This document shows positions 52,939 through 61,337 of a stretch of DNA of 64,000 bases, piece by piece. Under the pieces are notes generated by a model. That model saw nothing but the letters and a program-made list of their open reading frames with translations, was not told the origin of the DNA and made no database searches. The stretch comes from Mycobacterium sp. GA-2829 (lineage in GTDB: Bacteria > Actinomycetota > Actinomycetes > Mycobacteriales > Mycobacteriaceae). Position 1 is the stretch's first letter, and the number at the start of each line of letters is the position of its first letter. The stretch is taken from positions 124,001-188,000 of the forward strand of contig NZ_LQIT01000056.1 in the NCBI RefSeq assembly GCF_001499965.1, in the 5' to 3' direction. The translations under genes and the position numbers were made by a program.

Positions 52939-54003
52939 TCAGGCCTCCTTCGCCAGTTCGGCGAGCAACCGGTCGCGTTGCCGCGCCAGATCGGGGGTGA
53001 TCTCGGCGTAGACGGTGTCGAAGACCTCCGCGACGTCGAAGTCGGGGGCGCCGACCACCGCGTCGCGCAGTTCAGCGCGCAACCGTTTCGACCGGGCGGC
53101 CACCCGGTCCTCGAGCCGTTCGCTCCACACCCCGGCGCTCTGCAGATAGGTGCGGTACCGCGGGATCGGATCGAGCGCCTCCCATTGCTGCACCTCGGCG
53201 GGGTCGCGGTAGCGGGTGGGGTCGTCGGAAGTGGTGTGCGGGCCGAGCCGGTAGGTCACGGCCTCGATCAGCGTGGGCCCGCCACCGCCGCGGGCCCTGG
53301 CCGCGGCGTCGGACATGACCTCGAAGCAGGCCAGCACGTCGTTACCGTCGACGCGGACGCCGGGCATCCCGTATCCGGCCGCGCGGTGTGCGATCGACGG
53401 CCCCGCCACCTGGCGTTCGACCGGCACCGAGATCGCCCACTGGTTGTTCTGGACGAAGAACACGCACGGCACCCGGTAGACGGCGGCGAGGTTCATCGCC
53501 TCGTGTACGTCGCCCTCGCTGGTGGCGCCGTCACCGAGGAAGACCACGGTGACCGAGTCCTCGCCGAGGCGCTGGGCGGCCATGGCGGCGCCGACCGCGT
53601 GCAGGCCCTGCGTGCCGATCGGGATCGAGATCGGCGCGCAGCACTTCGCGGTGAAGCCGAGCCCGCCGTGCCACTTGCCCCGCCACACGGCGGCCATCTG
53701 CGCCGGCGAGATGCCGCGCAGCAGGAACGCACCGATCTCGCGGTACTGCGGGAACAGCCAGTCGGTCTTGCGGAGGCAGGCGGCGGCGCCGACCTGGGCG
53801 GCTTCCTGGCCGCGGCACGAGGCGTAGAGCGCGAGTTCACCCTGTCGCTGCAGGTGGACGAACTCGGTGTCGAGGTCGCGGGTGACGACCATCGTCTCGT
53901 ACAGCCAGGAGAGAGTCTCGGGTGGAGGCAGGTCGCGTTCGTGTGCGCGTGGTATGCCGTCGGCACCCACCAGCTGCACCGGATCGAGATCGACGCCGAC
54001 CAT
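52939..54003 (-). CDS. bkdA: Branched-chain 2-oxoacid dehydrogenase E1 alpha subunit
   Basis: This 354-residue subunit binds thiamine diphosphate and decarboxylates the oxoacids of leucine, isoleucine and valine. The thiamine motif is VVFLGDGATSEGDVHEAM, continuing to VQNNQWAIS. The phosphate-bearing loop YRLGPHTTSDDPTRYR is kept. The ATG at 54003 follows AAGGAGG closely and is chosen over an in-frame start ten codons upstream. A 104-base gap separates it from the citE-like gene, the only sizeable gap in the operon, which could hold an internal promoter. Confidence 0.96.
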   Translation of the reverse strand: MVGVDLDPVQLVGADGIPRAHERDLPPPETLSWLYETMVVTRDLDTEFVHLQRQGELALYASCRGQEAAQVGAAACLRKTDWLFPQYREIGAFLLRGISPAQMAAVWRGKWHGGLGFTAKCCAPISIPIGTQGLHAVGAAMAAQRLGEDSVTVVFLGDGATSEGDVHEAMNLAAVYRVPCVFFVQNNQWAISVPVERQVAGPSIAHRAAGYGMPGVRVDGNDVLACFEVMSDAAARARGGGGPTLIEAVTYRLGPHTTSDDPTRYRDPAEVQQWEALDPIPRYRTYLQSAGVWSERLEDRVAARSKRLRAELRDAVVGAPDFDVAEVFDTVYAEITPDLARQRDRLLAELAKEA

Positions 54004-54107
54004 ACCGCCTCCTTCAGGTCGCATCGACGGCATGTTTCGCCGTCCGACGACTTCAGGTGCTCAGCGTTGTGGCGGTCAGAGCAGGATCCCTGGTGTAGGG
54101 CTGCCGG

Positions 54108-54923
54108 TTAGCTGCCGGGGTGTGGCGCCAACGCGACGATGCGCTCTGCTCGCCTCAGCACTGGGGCATCCACCATTATGCCCTCGAACTGGAAGACGCC
54201 GCGTTGATCGCGCGCCGTGTCCAGCACCCGCCGGGCCCAGTCGGCCAGCTCGTCGGTCGGGCGGTAGCCGTCGCGGATGACCGCGACCTGGGTGGGGTGG
54301 ATCGCGACCTTCGCGTCGAACCCGACCGCGACCGCGTCGTCGACCTCGGCGCGCAGACCGTCGAGATCCTTGATGTCGAGGTACACCGAGTCCAGCGCCA
54401 TCCGGCCGTAGGCCTTGGCCGCCAGCAGCGACTGCGACCGCACGTGGACCGCGAAATCGCGGTAGGAGTTGTCGGCGCGTCGGCTGGCCGTGCCGCCGAG
54501 CACCGCCAGCAGGTCCTCGGCGCCCCACATCACCGCGACGGTGTTGTTTACGCGGCTGGCGTCGACGACGCTCAGCGCGCCGAGCGGCGTCTCGATGAGC
54601 GCCACGACGTCCAGCGGTGCCAGTGAGCGCACCTGCTCGGCGCTCTCGGTCTTGGCGAGCATGACGGTGGTGTAGTCGGTCTGCTTCAGCGCCGCGAGGT
54701 CCTCGGCGTGGTCGGGGGTGGTGACGGGGTTGACCCGCACCACGGTGCGCGACGGATCGAGCGGGGTGTCGATCAACGCCTTGCGGGCGGCCTCGCGGTC
54801 CTTGGCCGCGACGCCGTCCTCGAGATCGAGGATCACCACATCGGCTGCGGCGGCCGCTTTTTCGAACCGCTCCGGCCGATCCGCCGGGCAGAACAGCCAG
54901 CCGGGTCCGTTGGTGCCGAGCAT
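54108..54923 (-). CDS. citE: CitE-like beta-hydroxyacyl-CoA lyase (Rv2498c-like)
   Basis: This 271-residue TIM-barrel enzyme resembles the citrate lyase beta subunit but has no citrate lyase partners. Conserved parts are LFCPADRPERFEKA, VVILDLEDGVAAKD, ALIETPLGAL and VMWGAEDLLAVLG, with acidic residues that bind magnesium, and KVAIHPTQV. The M. tuberculosis counterpart Rv2498c has been reported to act on 3-hydroxy-3-methylglutaryl-CoA and related CoA esters, which fits the last step of leucine breakdown. The ATG at 54923 shares one base with the preceding stop (TGATG). Confidence 0.92.
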   Translation of the reverse strand: MLGTNGPGWLFCPADRPERFEKAAAAADVVILDLEDGVAAKDREAARKALIDTPLDPSRTVVRVNPVTTPDHAEDLAALKQTDYTTVMLAKTESAEQVRSLAPLDVVALIETPLGALSVVDASRVNNTVAVMWGAEDLLAVLGGTASRRADNSYRDFAVHVRSQSLLAAKAYGRMALDSVYLDIKDLDGLRAEVDDAVAVGFDAKVAIHPTQVAVIRDGYRPTDELADWARRVLDTARDQRGVFQFEGIMVDAPVLRRAERIVALAPHPGS

Positions 54924-55420
54924 CAGTTCTCCTCTGCGGGCCGTTTGCGCACCATGGTCTTGCGCGACGCGGTGGCCACGATGTCGCCGTGCTGGTTGCG
55001 GCCGACGTGGGCGAACGTCACGATGCCCTCCCCCGGCCGGCTCTTGGACTCGCGCTTCTCGAACACCTCGGTCTCGGCGTACAGGGTGTCCCCGTGGAAC
55101 AGCGGCTTGGGGAACGCCACCTCGCCGAACCCGAGGTTGCCGACGATCGTGCCCTGCGTCAGTTGCGCGACCGAGAGCCCCACCAGCGTCGAGAGCGTGA
55201 ACATCGAGTTGACCAGCCGCTGATTGAACGGCGGCAGCGCATCCGAGAACGCGGCGTCGAGGTGCAGCGCCTGGGTGTTCATGGTCAGCGTGGTGAACAG
55301 GACGTTGTCGGCCTCGGTGATCGTGCGGCCCGGCCGGTGCTGGTAGAGCACCCCGGTCTCGAACTCCTCGAACCACAATCCGCGCTGGACGACTATCCTT
55401 TTTGGCGTCATCTCGCCCAT
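54923..55420 (-). CDS. MaoC-like hotdog acyl-CoA dehydratase (Rv2499c-like)
   Basis: This 165-residue protein has the MaoC hydratase hotdog fold: RTITEADNVLFTTLTMNTQALHLD, where Asp and an alcohol-type residue replace the usual D...H pair, then FHGDTLYAETEVFEKRES. It is placed where 3-methylglutaconyl-CoA hydratase would act in leucine breakdown, so this reaction is likely but not proven. Its start shares one base with the fadE19 stop (TAATG) and its stop shares one with citE. Confidence 0.88.
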   Translation of the reverse strand: MGEMTPKRIVVQRGLWFEEFETGVLYQHRPGRTITEADNVLFTTLTMNTQALHLDAAFSDALPPFNQRLVNSMFTLSTLVGLSVAQLTQGTIVGNLGFGEVAFPKPLFHGDTLYAETEVFEKRESKSRPGEGIVTFAHVGRNQHGDIVATASRKTMVRKRPAEEN

Positions 55421-56580
55421 TACAGGCCCGCCTGCCGCGCGATCAGCATCAGCTGCACTTCGGTTGTGCCCTCACCGATTTCGAGAATCTTGCTGTCCCG
55501 GTAATGCCGCGCGACGGTGAACTCGTTCATGAAGCCGTAGCCGCCGAAGATCTGCGTGGCGTCGCGCGCGTTGTCCATCGCGGCCTCGCTGGCCACGAGC
55601 TTGGCGATCGCGGCCTCCTTCTTGAACGGCTTACCGGCGAGCATGAGCGCCGCCGCGTCGTAGTAGGCCGTGCGCGCGGTGTGGGCGCGGGCCTCCATGC
55701 GGGCGATCTTGAACGCGATGGCCTGGTTGCTGCCGATGGTGCGGCCGAACGCCTCACGCTCCTTGGCGTACTGGATGCTCTCGTCCACGCAGCCCTGCGC
55801 GGCGCCGACCGACAGCGCGGCGATCGCGATGCGGCCCTCGTCCAGGATGCGCAGGAAGTTGGCGTAGCCGCGGCCGCGTTCGCCGAGCAGGTTCTCCTGC
55901 GGCACCCGGACGTCGTCGAAGCTCAGCGGATGGGTGTCCGAGGCGTTCCAGCCGACCTTGTTGTAGGCCGGTTCGGCGGTGAAGCCCTCGGTGGGCACGG
56001 GGACGAGGATCGACGAGATCTCCTTGCGCCCATCGGCTTCACCCGTGACGGCGGTGACGGTCACCAGCTTGGTGATGTCGGTGCCGGAGTTGGTGATGAA
56101 CTGCTTGCTGCCATTAATGATCCAGCTCGACCCATCCGTCCGAGCGGTGGTCTTGGTCGCCCCGGCATCGCTGCCGCCGCCCGGTTCGGTCAAGCCGAAC
56201 GCGGCGAGCGCCTGCCCACTGGTCAACTGCGGCAACCACTCCTGCTTCTGGGCCTCGTTGCCGAAGCGGTACACCGGCATCGCACCGAGCGAGACCCCCG
56301 CCTCGAGCGTGATGGCCACGCTCTGGTCGACCTTGCCGAGTTCCTCCAGCGCCAGGCACAGCGCGAAGTAGTCGCCGCCCATGCCGCCGTACTCCTCGGG
56401 GAAGGGCAGGCCGAACAGACCCATGTCGGCCATGCCGCGCACGGCCTCGTACGGGAACGAATGCTCCTCGTCGTGTTTGGCGGCCACCGGCGCGACGACG
56501 CTGCGGGCGAAGTCGCGGACGGTCTTGGCGAGTTGTTCGTAGTGGTCCGGCAGTGTGCCGGAGCTCAGGAAGTCGGTCAC
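55420..56580 (-). CDS. fadE19: Acyl-CoA dehydrogenase FadE19
   Basis: This 386-residue flavin enzyme desaturates a short or branched acyl-CoA. Motifs are FGLTEPGGGSDAG, FITNSGTD, and the catalytic base Glu370 in EIGEGTTEVQ. This Glu is in the position used by short- and medium-chain and 2-methyl-branched enzymes; the helix position used by isovaleryl-CoA dehydrogenase reads LDEGRI with Gly249. The substrate is therefore perhaps isobutyryl- or 2-methylbutyryl-CoA more than isovaleryl-CoA. The GTG at 56580 overlaps the accA1 stop (GTGA). Confidence 0.94.
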   Translation of the reverse strand: MTDFLSSGTLPDHYEQLAKTVRDFARSVVAPVAAKHDEEHSFPYEAVRGMADMGLFGLPFPEEYGGMGGDYFALCLALEELGKVDQSVAITLEAGVSLGAMPVYRFGNEAQKQEWLPQLTSGQALAAFGLTEPGGGSDAGATKTTARTDGSSWIINGSKQFITNSGTDITKLVTVTAVTGEADGRKEISSILVPVPTEGFTAEPAYNKVGWNASDTHPLSFDDVRVPQENLLGERGRGYANFLRILDEGRIAIAALSVGAAQGCVDESIQYAKEREAFGRTIGSNQAIAFKIARMEARAHTARTAYYDAAALMLAGKPFKKEAAIAKLVASEAAMDNARDATQIFGGYGFMNEFTVARHYRDSKILEIGEGTTEVQLMLIARQAGL

Positions 56581-58568
56581 TGTTCATCTCCTTTGTGGGT
56601 AGCGACGATCCGTGCCAGCGGCTGGCCGACCTTGACCTGGTCTCCGAGTGCGACGAGCAGTTCGACCACCCCGTCGACGGGGGCGGTCAGTGCGTGCTCC
56701 ATCTTCATCGCCTCGACCGTTACCACGACCGTGCCTTCTGTCGCTGTCCCGCCATCTTCTATGCCGACGGCCACGACCGAACCGGGCATCGGGCTGGTGA
56801 GTTCCGCGTCGCCGCTGTGGGCGTCGTCCTGGCGTACCGGGGCCTCGCGGACCTCGGCGATCGCCACCGTCCGCCCCCCACCGGCGAGCCACATCTGGTG
56901 TCCCTCGGCGGCGTGCAGGTACTCCGTGCGCACCCCGTCGAGGGTGACGACGAGCCGGTCGCCGTCCAAAGTCGCTGTGAGTGAATGGTCTTCACCGTCC
57001 TCGATGCGGGCGACGGCGGCGTCCGGGGTGCCGGTGAGGTGGACGTGCTCGGTGCGCTCACCGGATTTCAGGCGATGCGTGGTGGGTGCGTGCGCGCCGA
57101 CGCGCCAGCCCGACGGCACCGCCCACAGGTCGGCGCCGGGGGCGGGCCACGCGCGCAGCCACAACCAGGCCGCCGCGGCGATCAGCTCCTCGTCGCGCAC
57201 CGCCGTGGGCTCGTAGTCCGGTGCGCGCCGGTCGAGCAGCCCGGTGTCGAGCCGGCCCGCGACGACGTCGGCGTCGGTGAGCAGAAACCGCAGGAAATCG
57301 ATGTTCGTGTCGACGCCGAGCACCGCGGTCTGCGCCAGCGCGCGGTCCAGCGTGCGCAGGGCGGCCGTACGGTCGGGCCCGTGGGCGATCACCTTGGACA
57401 GCATCGGGTCGTAGTCGCTGCCGACCACCGCGCCCGCGCTCAGCCCGGAGTCGACGCGCACCCCGTTGCCGGTCGCCTCGGCCAGTGCGTGCACGGTGCC
57501 ACCGGTGGGCAGGAAGCCGCGGCCGGGGTCCTCGGCGTACACCCGGGCCTCGACGGCGTGGCCGGTCAGGGTGATGTCGTCCTGGGTGAACGGCAGTGCC
57601 TCCCCCGCGGCGACGCGGACCTGCTGTTCGACGAGGTCGATCCCGGTCACCAGCTCGGTGACCGGATGTTCCACCTGCAGTCGGGTGTTCATCTCCATGA
57701 AGAAGAACTCGTCGGGCCGGTCGGCGGACACGATGAACTCGACTGTTCCGGCGCCCGCATAGTCGACGCTACGCGCGGTGTCGCAGGCCGCGGCGCCGAT
57801 GCGGGCGCGGGTGGCCTCGTCGAGCAGCGGGGACGGCGCCTCTTCGATGACCTTCTGGTGGCGGCGCTGCAGGCTGCACTCGCGCTCCCCGAAGTGGACG
57901 ACGTTGCCGTGGCCGTCGGCGAGGACCTGGACCTCGATGTGTCGTGGGTTGAGCACGAATCGTTCGAGGAACAGGGTGTCGTCGCCGAAGGCCGCGGCGG
58001 CCTCGCGGCGTGCCGAGACGAGGGCGGCGGGGAGCTCGGCGGGGTCGTGCACCACCCGCATGCCCTTGCCGCCGCCGCCGGCCGACGGTTTCACCAGCAC
58101 CGGGAACCCGACGTCGCCTGCTCCGGCGATCAGGTCCTCGTCGGTCAGCCCCGGACGTGAGACACCGGGCACGACCGGCACCCCGAACGCCGACACCGCG
58201 GCCTTCGCCGCGATCTTGTCGCCCATGGTCTCGATCGCCTTGACGGGCGGACCGATGAACACGATGCCCGCGGTCTGCAGGGCGGCGGCGAATTCGGCGT
58301 TCTCCGAGAGGAATCCGTAGCCGGGGTGCACGGCCTGGGCGCCGGTGCGGCCGACCTCGGCGACCACCGCGTCGATGTCGAGATAGCTCTGCCGCGCGGC
58401 GGCGGGACCGATGCGGACGGCGACGTCGGCCTCGGCGACGTGGCGGGCGCCGGCGTCGGCGTCGCTGAACACCGCCACCGAGCGGATCCCCATGGCGCGC
58501 AGTGTCCGGATCACCCGGACGGCGATCTCCCCGCGGTTGGCCACCAGAACAGTACTGAGGTTCATCAT
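56577..58568 (-). CDS. accA1: Acyl-CoA carboxylase alpha subunit AccA1 (biotin carboxylase plus biotin carrier)
   Basis: This 663-residue subunit carboxylates biotin and carries it. The ATP-grasp biotin carboxylase domain is at about residues 1-450 (KPSAGGGGKGMR, RDCS-type ERECSLQRRHQK, EMNTRLQVEHPVTE). A linker follows, and the biotin carrier domain is at the end with VEAMKMEHAL, biotin Lys622. With AccD1 it forms 3-methylcrotonyl-CoA carboxylase of leucine breakdown. The ATG at 58568 shares one base with the accD1 stop (TGATG); a second ATG follows immediately. Confidence 0.96.
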   Translation of the reverse strand: MMNLSTVLVANRGEIAVRVIRTLRAMGIRSVAVFSDADAGARHVAEADVAVRIGPAAARQSYLDIDAVVAEVGRTGAQAVHPGYGFLSENAEFAAALQTAGIVFIGPPVKAIETMGDKIAAKAAVSAFGVPVVPGVSRPGLTDEDLIAGAGDVGFPVLVKPSAGGGGKGMRVVHDPAELPAALVSARREAAAAFGDDTLFLERFVLNPRHIEVQVLADGHGNVVHFGERECSLQRRHQKVIEEAPSPLLDEATRARIGAAACDTARSVDYAGAGTVEFIVSADRPDEFFFMEMNTRLQVEHPVTELVTGIDLVEQQVRVAAGEALPFTQDDITLTGHAVEARVYAEDPGRGFLPTGGTVHALAEATGNGVRVDSGLSAGAVVGSDYDPMLSKVIAHGPDRTAALRTLDRALAQTAVLGVDTNIDFLRFLLTDADVVAGRLDTGLLDRRAPDYEPTAVRDEELIAAAAWLWLRAWPAPGADLWAVPSGWRVGAHAPTTHRLKSGERTEHVHLTGTPDAAVARIEDGEDHSLTATLDGDRLVVTLDGVRTEYLHAAEGHQMWLAGGGRTVAIAEVREAPVRQDDAHSGDAELTSPMPGSVVAVGIEDGGTATEGTVVVTVEAMKMEHALTAPVDGVVELLVALGDQVKVGQPLARIVATHKGDEQ

Positions 58569-60118
58569 CACATCCGGAAGACGCCGTAGGAGACAGGATC
58601 CAGGGGAGCCTGCCCGACAATGGAAAGTGCAAGTCCGACAACGGTCCGGGTGTCGGCGGGGTCGATGACGCCGTCGTCCCACAGCCGCGCCGTCGAATAG
58701 TAGGGGTTGCCCTGGCGTTCGTACTGCTCGCGGATCGGCGCCTTGAACTCCTGTTCCTGCTCCTGGGTCATCTCCCCACGCACCGTGGCCAGCACCGAGG
58801 CGGCCTGTTCCCCGCCCATCACCGAGATCCGCGCGTTGGGCCACATCCACAGGAACCGCGGCGAGTACGCGCGCCCGCACATCGAGTAGTTGCCCGCACC
58901 GTAGGAGCCGCCGATGACCACGGTCAGCTTGGGCACCCGCGCACATGCGACCGCGGTGACCATCTTGGCGCCGTGTTTGGCGATACCCGAGGCCTCGTAG
59001 TCACGACCCACCATGAACCCGGAGATGTTCTGCAGGAACAGCAGTGGCACCACCCGCTTGTCGCACAGCTCGATGAAGTGCGCACCCTTCTGCGCCGACT
59101 CCCCGAACAGCACACCGTTGTTGGCGACGATGCCGACCGGATGACCGTGGATGCGTGCGAACCCGGTGACCAGGGTGGTCCCGTATTCGGCCTTGAATTC
59201 GGAGAATTCGCCGCCGTCGACGATGCGGGTGATCACCTCGTGGACGTCGTAGGGCACCTTCGAGTCGACGGGGACCGCGTCGTAGAGCTCGGACTGGTCG
59301 GCCGCCGCGTCGACCGCGGGTGCGACGTCCCACGGTGGCGGCTGCGGCTTGCCGAGCGTGGCGACGATGCGACGCACGATCCGCAGCGCGTCGCGGTCGT
59401 CGTGCGCGAGGTGGTCGGTGACACCGGAGGTCTTGGAGTGCAGATCCCCTCCGCCGAGGTCCTCGGCGCTGACCACCTCACCGGTGGCCGCCTTCACCAG
59501 CGGAGGCCCACCGAGGAAGATCGTGCCCTGGTTGCGGACGATGACCGCTTCGTCACTCATGGCGGGCACGTAAGCCCCACCGGCAGTACAGGATCCGAGC
59601 ACCGCGGCGATCTGGGCGATGCCCTGTGCGCTCAGGGTGGCCTGGTTGTAGAAGATCCGGCCGAAGTGGTCGCGGTCGGGGAACACCTCGTCCTGGCGCG
59701 GCAGGAACGCGCCGCCGGAGTCGACGAGATAGACACACGGCAACCGGTTCTGCCCGGCGATCTCCTGGGCGCGCAGATGCTTCTTGACCGTCACCGGGTA
59801 GTAGGTGCCGCCTTTGACCGTTGCGTCGTTGGCCACGATCATGGCTTCACGTCCGGAGATCCGCCCGATCCCGGCGATCATCCCGGCACCGGGGCATTCG
59901 TCGTCGTACATGCCGTCGGCGGCCAACGGGGCGATCTCGAGGAAGGGACTGCCCGCGTCCAGGAGGCCGTCGACGCGATCGCGCGGCAGCAGTTTGCCGC
60001 GGCTGACGTGGCGTTCGCGGGCCTTGGCCGACCCACCCAGCGCGGCGGCGGCGAGTTTGGTGCGCAACTGGTCGACCAGCGCTGTGTGCTCGTCACGATG
60101 TGATGCCCGCGGTGCCAT
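58568..60118 (-). CDS. accD1: Acyl-CoA carboxylase beta subunit AccD1 (methylcrotonyl-CoA carboxylase)
   Basis: This 516-residue carboxyltransferase has two crotonase-fold halves. Typical blocks are CVYLVDSGGAFLPRQDEVF, AAVLGSCTAGGAYVPAMSDE and LLFLQNISGFMVG, then VIGGSYGAGNYSMCGRAY and MWPNARISVMGGEQAASV. The sequence type is that of the methylcrotonyl-CoA carboxylase beta subunit. It is the first gene of the operon, facing bkaR; two palindromic operators lie 21-61 bases upstream of its ATG at 60118. Confidence 0.96.
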   Translation of the reverse strand: MAPRASHRDEHTALVDQLRTKLAAAALGGSAKARERHVSRGKLLPRDRVDGLLDAGSPFLEIAPLAADGMYDDECPGAGMIAGIGRISGREAMIVANDATVKGGTYYPVTVKKHLRAQEIAGQNRLPCVYLVDSGGAFLPRQDEVFPDRDHFGRIFYNQATLSAQGIAQIAAVLGSCTAGGAYVPAMSDEAVIVRNQGTIFLGGPPLVKAATGEVVSAEDLGGGDLHSKTSGVTDHLAHDDRDALRIVRRIVATLGKPQPPPWDVAPAVDAAADQSELYDAVPVDSKVPYDVHEVITRIVDGGEFSEFKAEYGTTLVTGFARIHGHPVGIVANNGVLFGESAQKGAHFIELCDKRVVPLLFLQNISGFMVGRDYEASGIAKHGAKMVTAVACARVPKLTVVIGGSYGAGNYSMCGRAYSPRFLWMWPNARISVMGGEQAASVLATVRGEMTQEQEQEFKAPIREQYERQGNPYYSTARLWDDGVIDPADTRTVVGLALSIVGQAPLDPVSYGVFRM

Positions 60119-60138
60119 CGGTGAACCCGTTCATTTGA

Positions 60139-60154
60139 GTTAATGACGACTAAC
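60139..60154. promoter_or_regulatory. BkaR-type operator, proximal to accD1
   Basis: GTTAATGACGACTAAC is an imperfect palindrome that matches the neighbouring site at 14 of 16 positions. It is embedded in a longer repeat GAGTTA...TAACTC (60137-60156). It is likely bound by the divergent TetR regulator to repress accD1 and the operon. Confidence 0.7.
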
Positions 60155-60163
60155 TCGTGGTAT

Positions 60164-60179
60164 GTTAATCACGATTAAC
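60164..60179. promoter_or_regulatory. BkaR-type operator, proximal to bkaR
   Basis: GTTAATC-AC-GATTAAC is a perfect 7-base inverted repeat with a two-base centre, 25 bases centre to centre from the other copy. The AT-rich element stands out in this GC-rich region and lies 35 bases before the bkaR start, so it may mediate autoregulation. Confidence 0.78.
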
Positions 60180-60214
60180 ACCCGCTGTAAACCACCCCAC
60201 CGCGAAGGCCGTCC

Positions 60215-60838
60215 ATGGCGCTGACGTCAGTCACGAACACCCGTCGCAGACAGGCGAAGTCGGACCGCCGCAGCCAGCTGATCGCGGCCGCCGAACGCCT
60301 GGTCGCCGAGAAGGGGTACCTCGCGGTGAGGCTGGAGGACATCGGCGCGGCCGTCGGCGTGAGCGGGCCCGCGATCTACCGGCACTTCCCCAACAAGGAG
60401 GCGCTGCTGGTCGAGCTGCTCGTCGGGATCAGCACCCGGCTGCTCGCCGGGGCGCGCGAGGTGCTGGCCCAGTACCCCGACCCGGCCGCCGCCCTCGACG
60501 GACTCATCGACTTCCACCTGGACTTCGCGCTCGGCGAGTCGGACCTCATCCGGATCCAGGACCGCGACCTCGGGCACCTCCCCGACCCGGCCCGGCGTCA
60601 GGTGCGCAAGGCGCAGCGGCAGTACGTGGAGATCTGGGTGGGGGTGCTGCGCACGGTCAACGGTGCGCTGGACGAGGGACAGGCGCGCATGATGGCCCAC
60701 GCCGCATTCGGTCTGCTCAACTCGACGCCGCACAGCGTGCGGCCCACTGCCAACAAAGCGGCCGAGGCCAGCTCCCGCACTGTCCTTCGAGCGATGACAG
60801 TAGCGGCGCTGGCCTCGGCCGGTCGGCTACAGAGCTAG
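60215..60838 (+). CDS. bkaR: TetR-family repressor of branched-chain keto-acid catabolism (BkaR)
   Basis: This 207-residue protein has an N-terminal helix-turn-helix at about residues 18-64 (RSQLIAAAERLVAEKGYLAV, then DIGAAVGVSGPAIYRHFPNK) and a helical ligand domain. Position beside accD1 matches M. tuberculosis Rv2506, reported as BkaR, a repressor of the branched-chain keto-acid operon. The ligand is probably an acyl-CoA intermediate of the pathway. The ATG at 60215 is the only sensible start. It is divergent from accD1 and overlaps the convergent small gene by four bases. Confidence 0.93.
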   Translation: MALTSVTNTRRRQAKSDRRSQLIAAAERLVAEKGYLAVRLEDIGAAVGVSGPAIYRHFPNKEALLVELLVGISTRLLAGAREVLAQYPDPAAALDGLIDFHLDFALGESDLIRIQDRDLGHLPDPARRQVRKAQRQYVEIWVGVLRTVNGALDEGQARMMAHAAFGLLNSTPHSVRPTANKAAEASSRTVLRAMTVAALASAGRLQS

Positions 60839-60990
60839 TACCAGACTTTTCGTCCTCCGACGGCGCGGCCGGTCGCTCCGAGAATCCAGAAGACCGCACC
60901 GATCACGATCAGCACCGCACCGATGGTCGTCAGGATGTTCATGCCCAGCACGAATCCCAGCACCACCAAGATGATTCCGAGAATAATCAC
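60835..60990 (-). CDS. Small membrane protein, DUF6131 type
   Basis: This 51-residue protein reads VIILGIILVVLGFVLGMN from the start, then a second hydrophobic stretch IGAVLIVIGAVFWILGA, and ends GRAVGGRKVWY. Two membrane helices with a Gly-Arg tail are typical of the actinobacterial DUF6131 group, function unknown. The GTG at 60990 has AAGGAG six bases upstream. Its stop overlaps the bkaR stop region by four bases. It is too short to be found by usual gene length limits. Confidence 0.8.
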   Translation of the reverse strand: MIILGIILVVLGFVLGMNILTTIGAVLIVIGAVFWILGATGRAVGGRKVWY

Positions 60991-61028
60991 TGCCTACTCC
61001 TTCTCCTCTTACCTGTTGGCGCCAGTGA

Positions 61029-61238
61029 TCACTGGCTGGGTTGCGGGATCTGGACCTCGCTGCAGTCCACCTTCGGGTTGACGCCCGCATAGTTCAGCGG
61101 ACCCGCGACAACGGTCAACGCGACCCGAGCTGTCGTGGCGCAGTTGGCTTCTCCGCCCTTGAAATAGTCGCGCTGAAAGGCAGCCACCACGCCGATCAGC
61201 AACCAGACGAGAACGATTACGCCGAGTATGCCTCTCAT
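61029..61238 (-). CDS. Small membrane-anchored protein
   Basis: This 69-residue protein has one N-terminal helix (GILGVIVLVWLLIGVVAAF) and a polar outer part with two cysteines (GGEANCATT and KVDCSEV) that could form a disulphide. No function is known; similar proteins occur beside DUF6131 genes in actinobacteria. The ATG at 61238 has GGAGG six bases upstream. It is likely cotranscribed with the DUF6131 gene 38 bases downstream. Confidence 0.78.
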   Translation of the reverse strand: MRGILGVIVLVWLLIGVVAAFQRDYFKGGEANCATTARVALTVVAGPLNYAGVNPKVDCSEVQIPQPSQ

Positions 61239-61337
61239 GCACCGCCTCCATCCTCTTCGCGCCGTTGTGACGCGCAGCACCGTTTACCCCCAGGACAATT
61301 AGCCCAAACCTGCGGTACGGAGACGGGGCGGCAGCGG

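Noticed and set aside
54004..54107. Internal promoter or terminator between citE-like and bkdA genes
   Set aside because: No stable inverted repeat with a U tract and no convincing -10/-35 pair was found.
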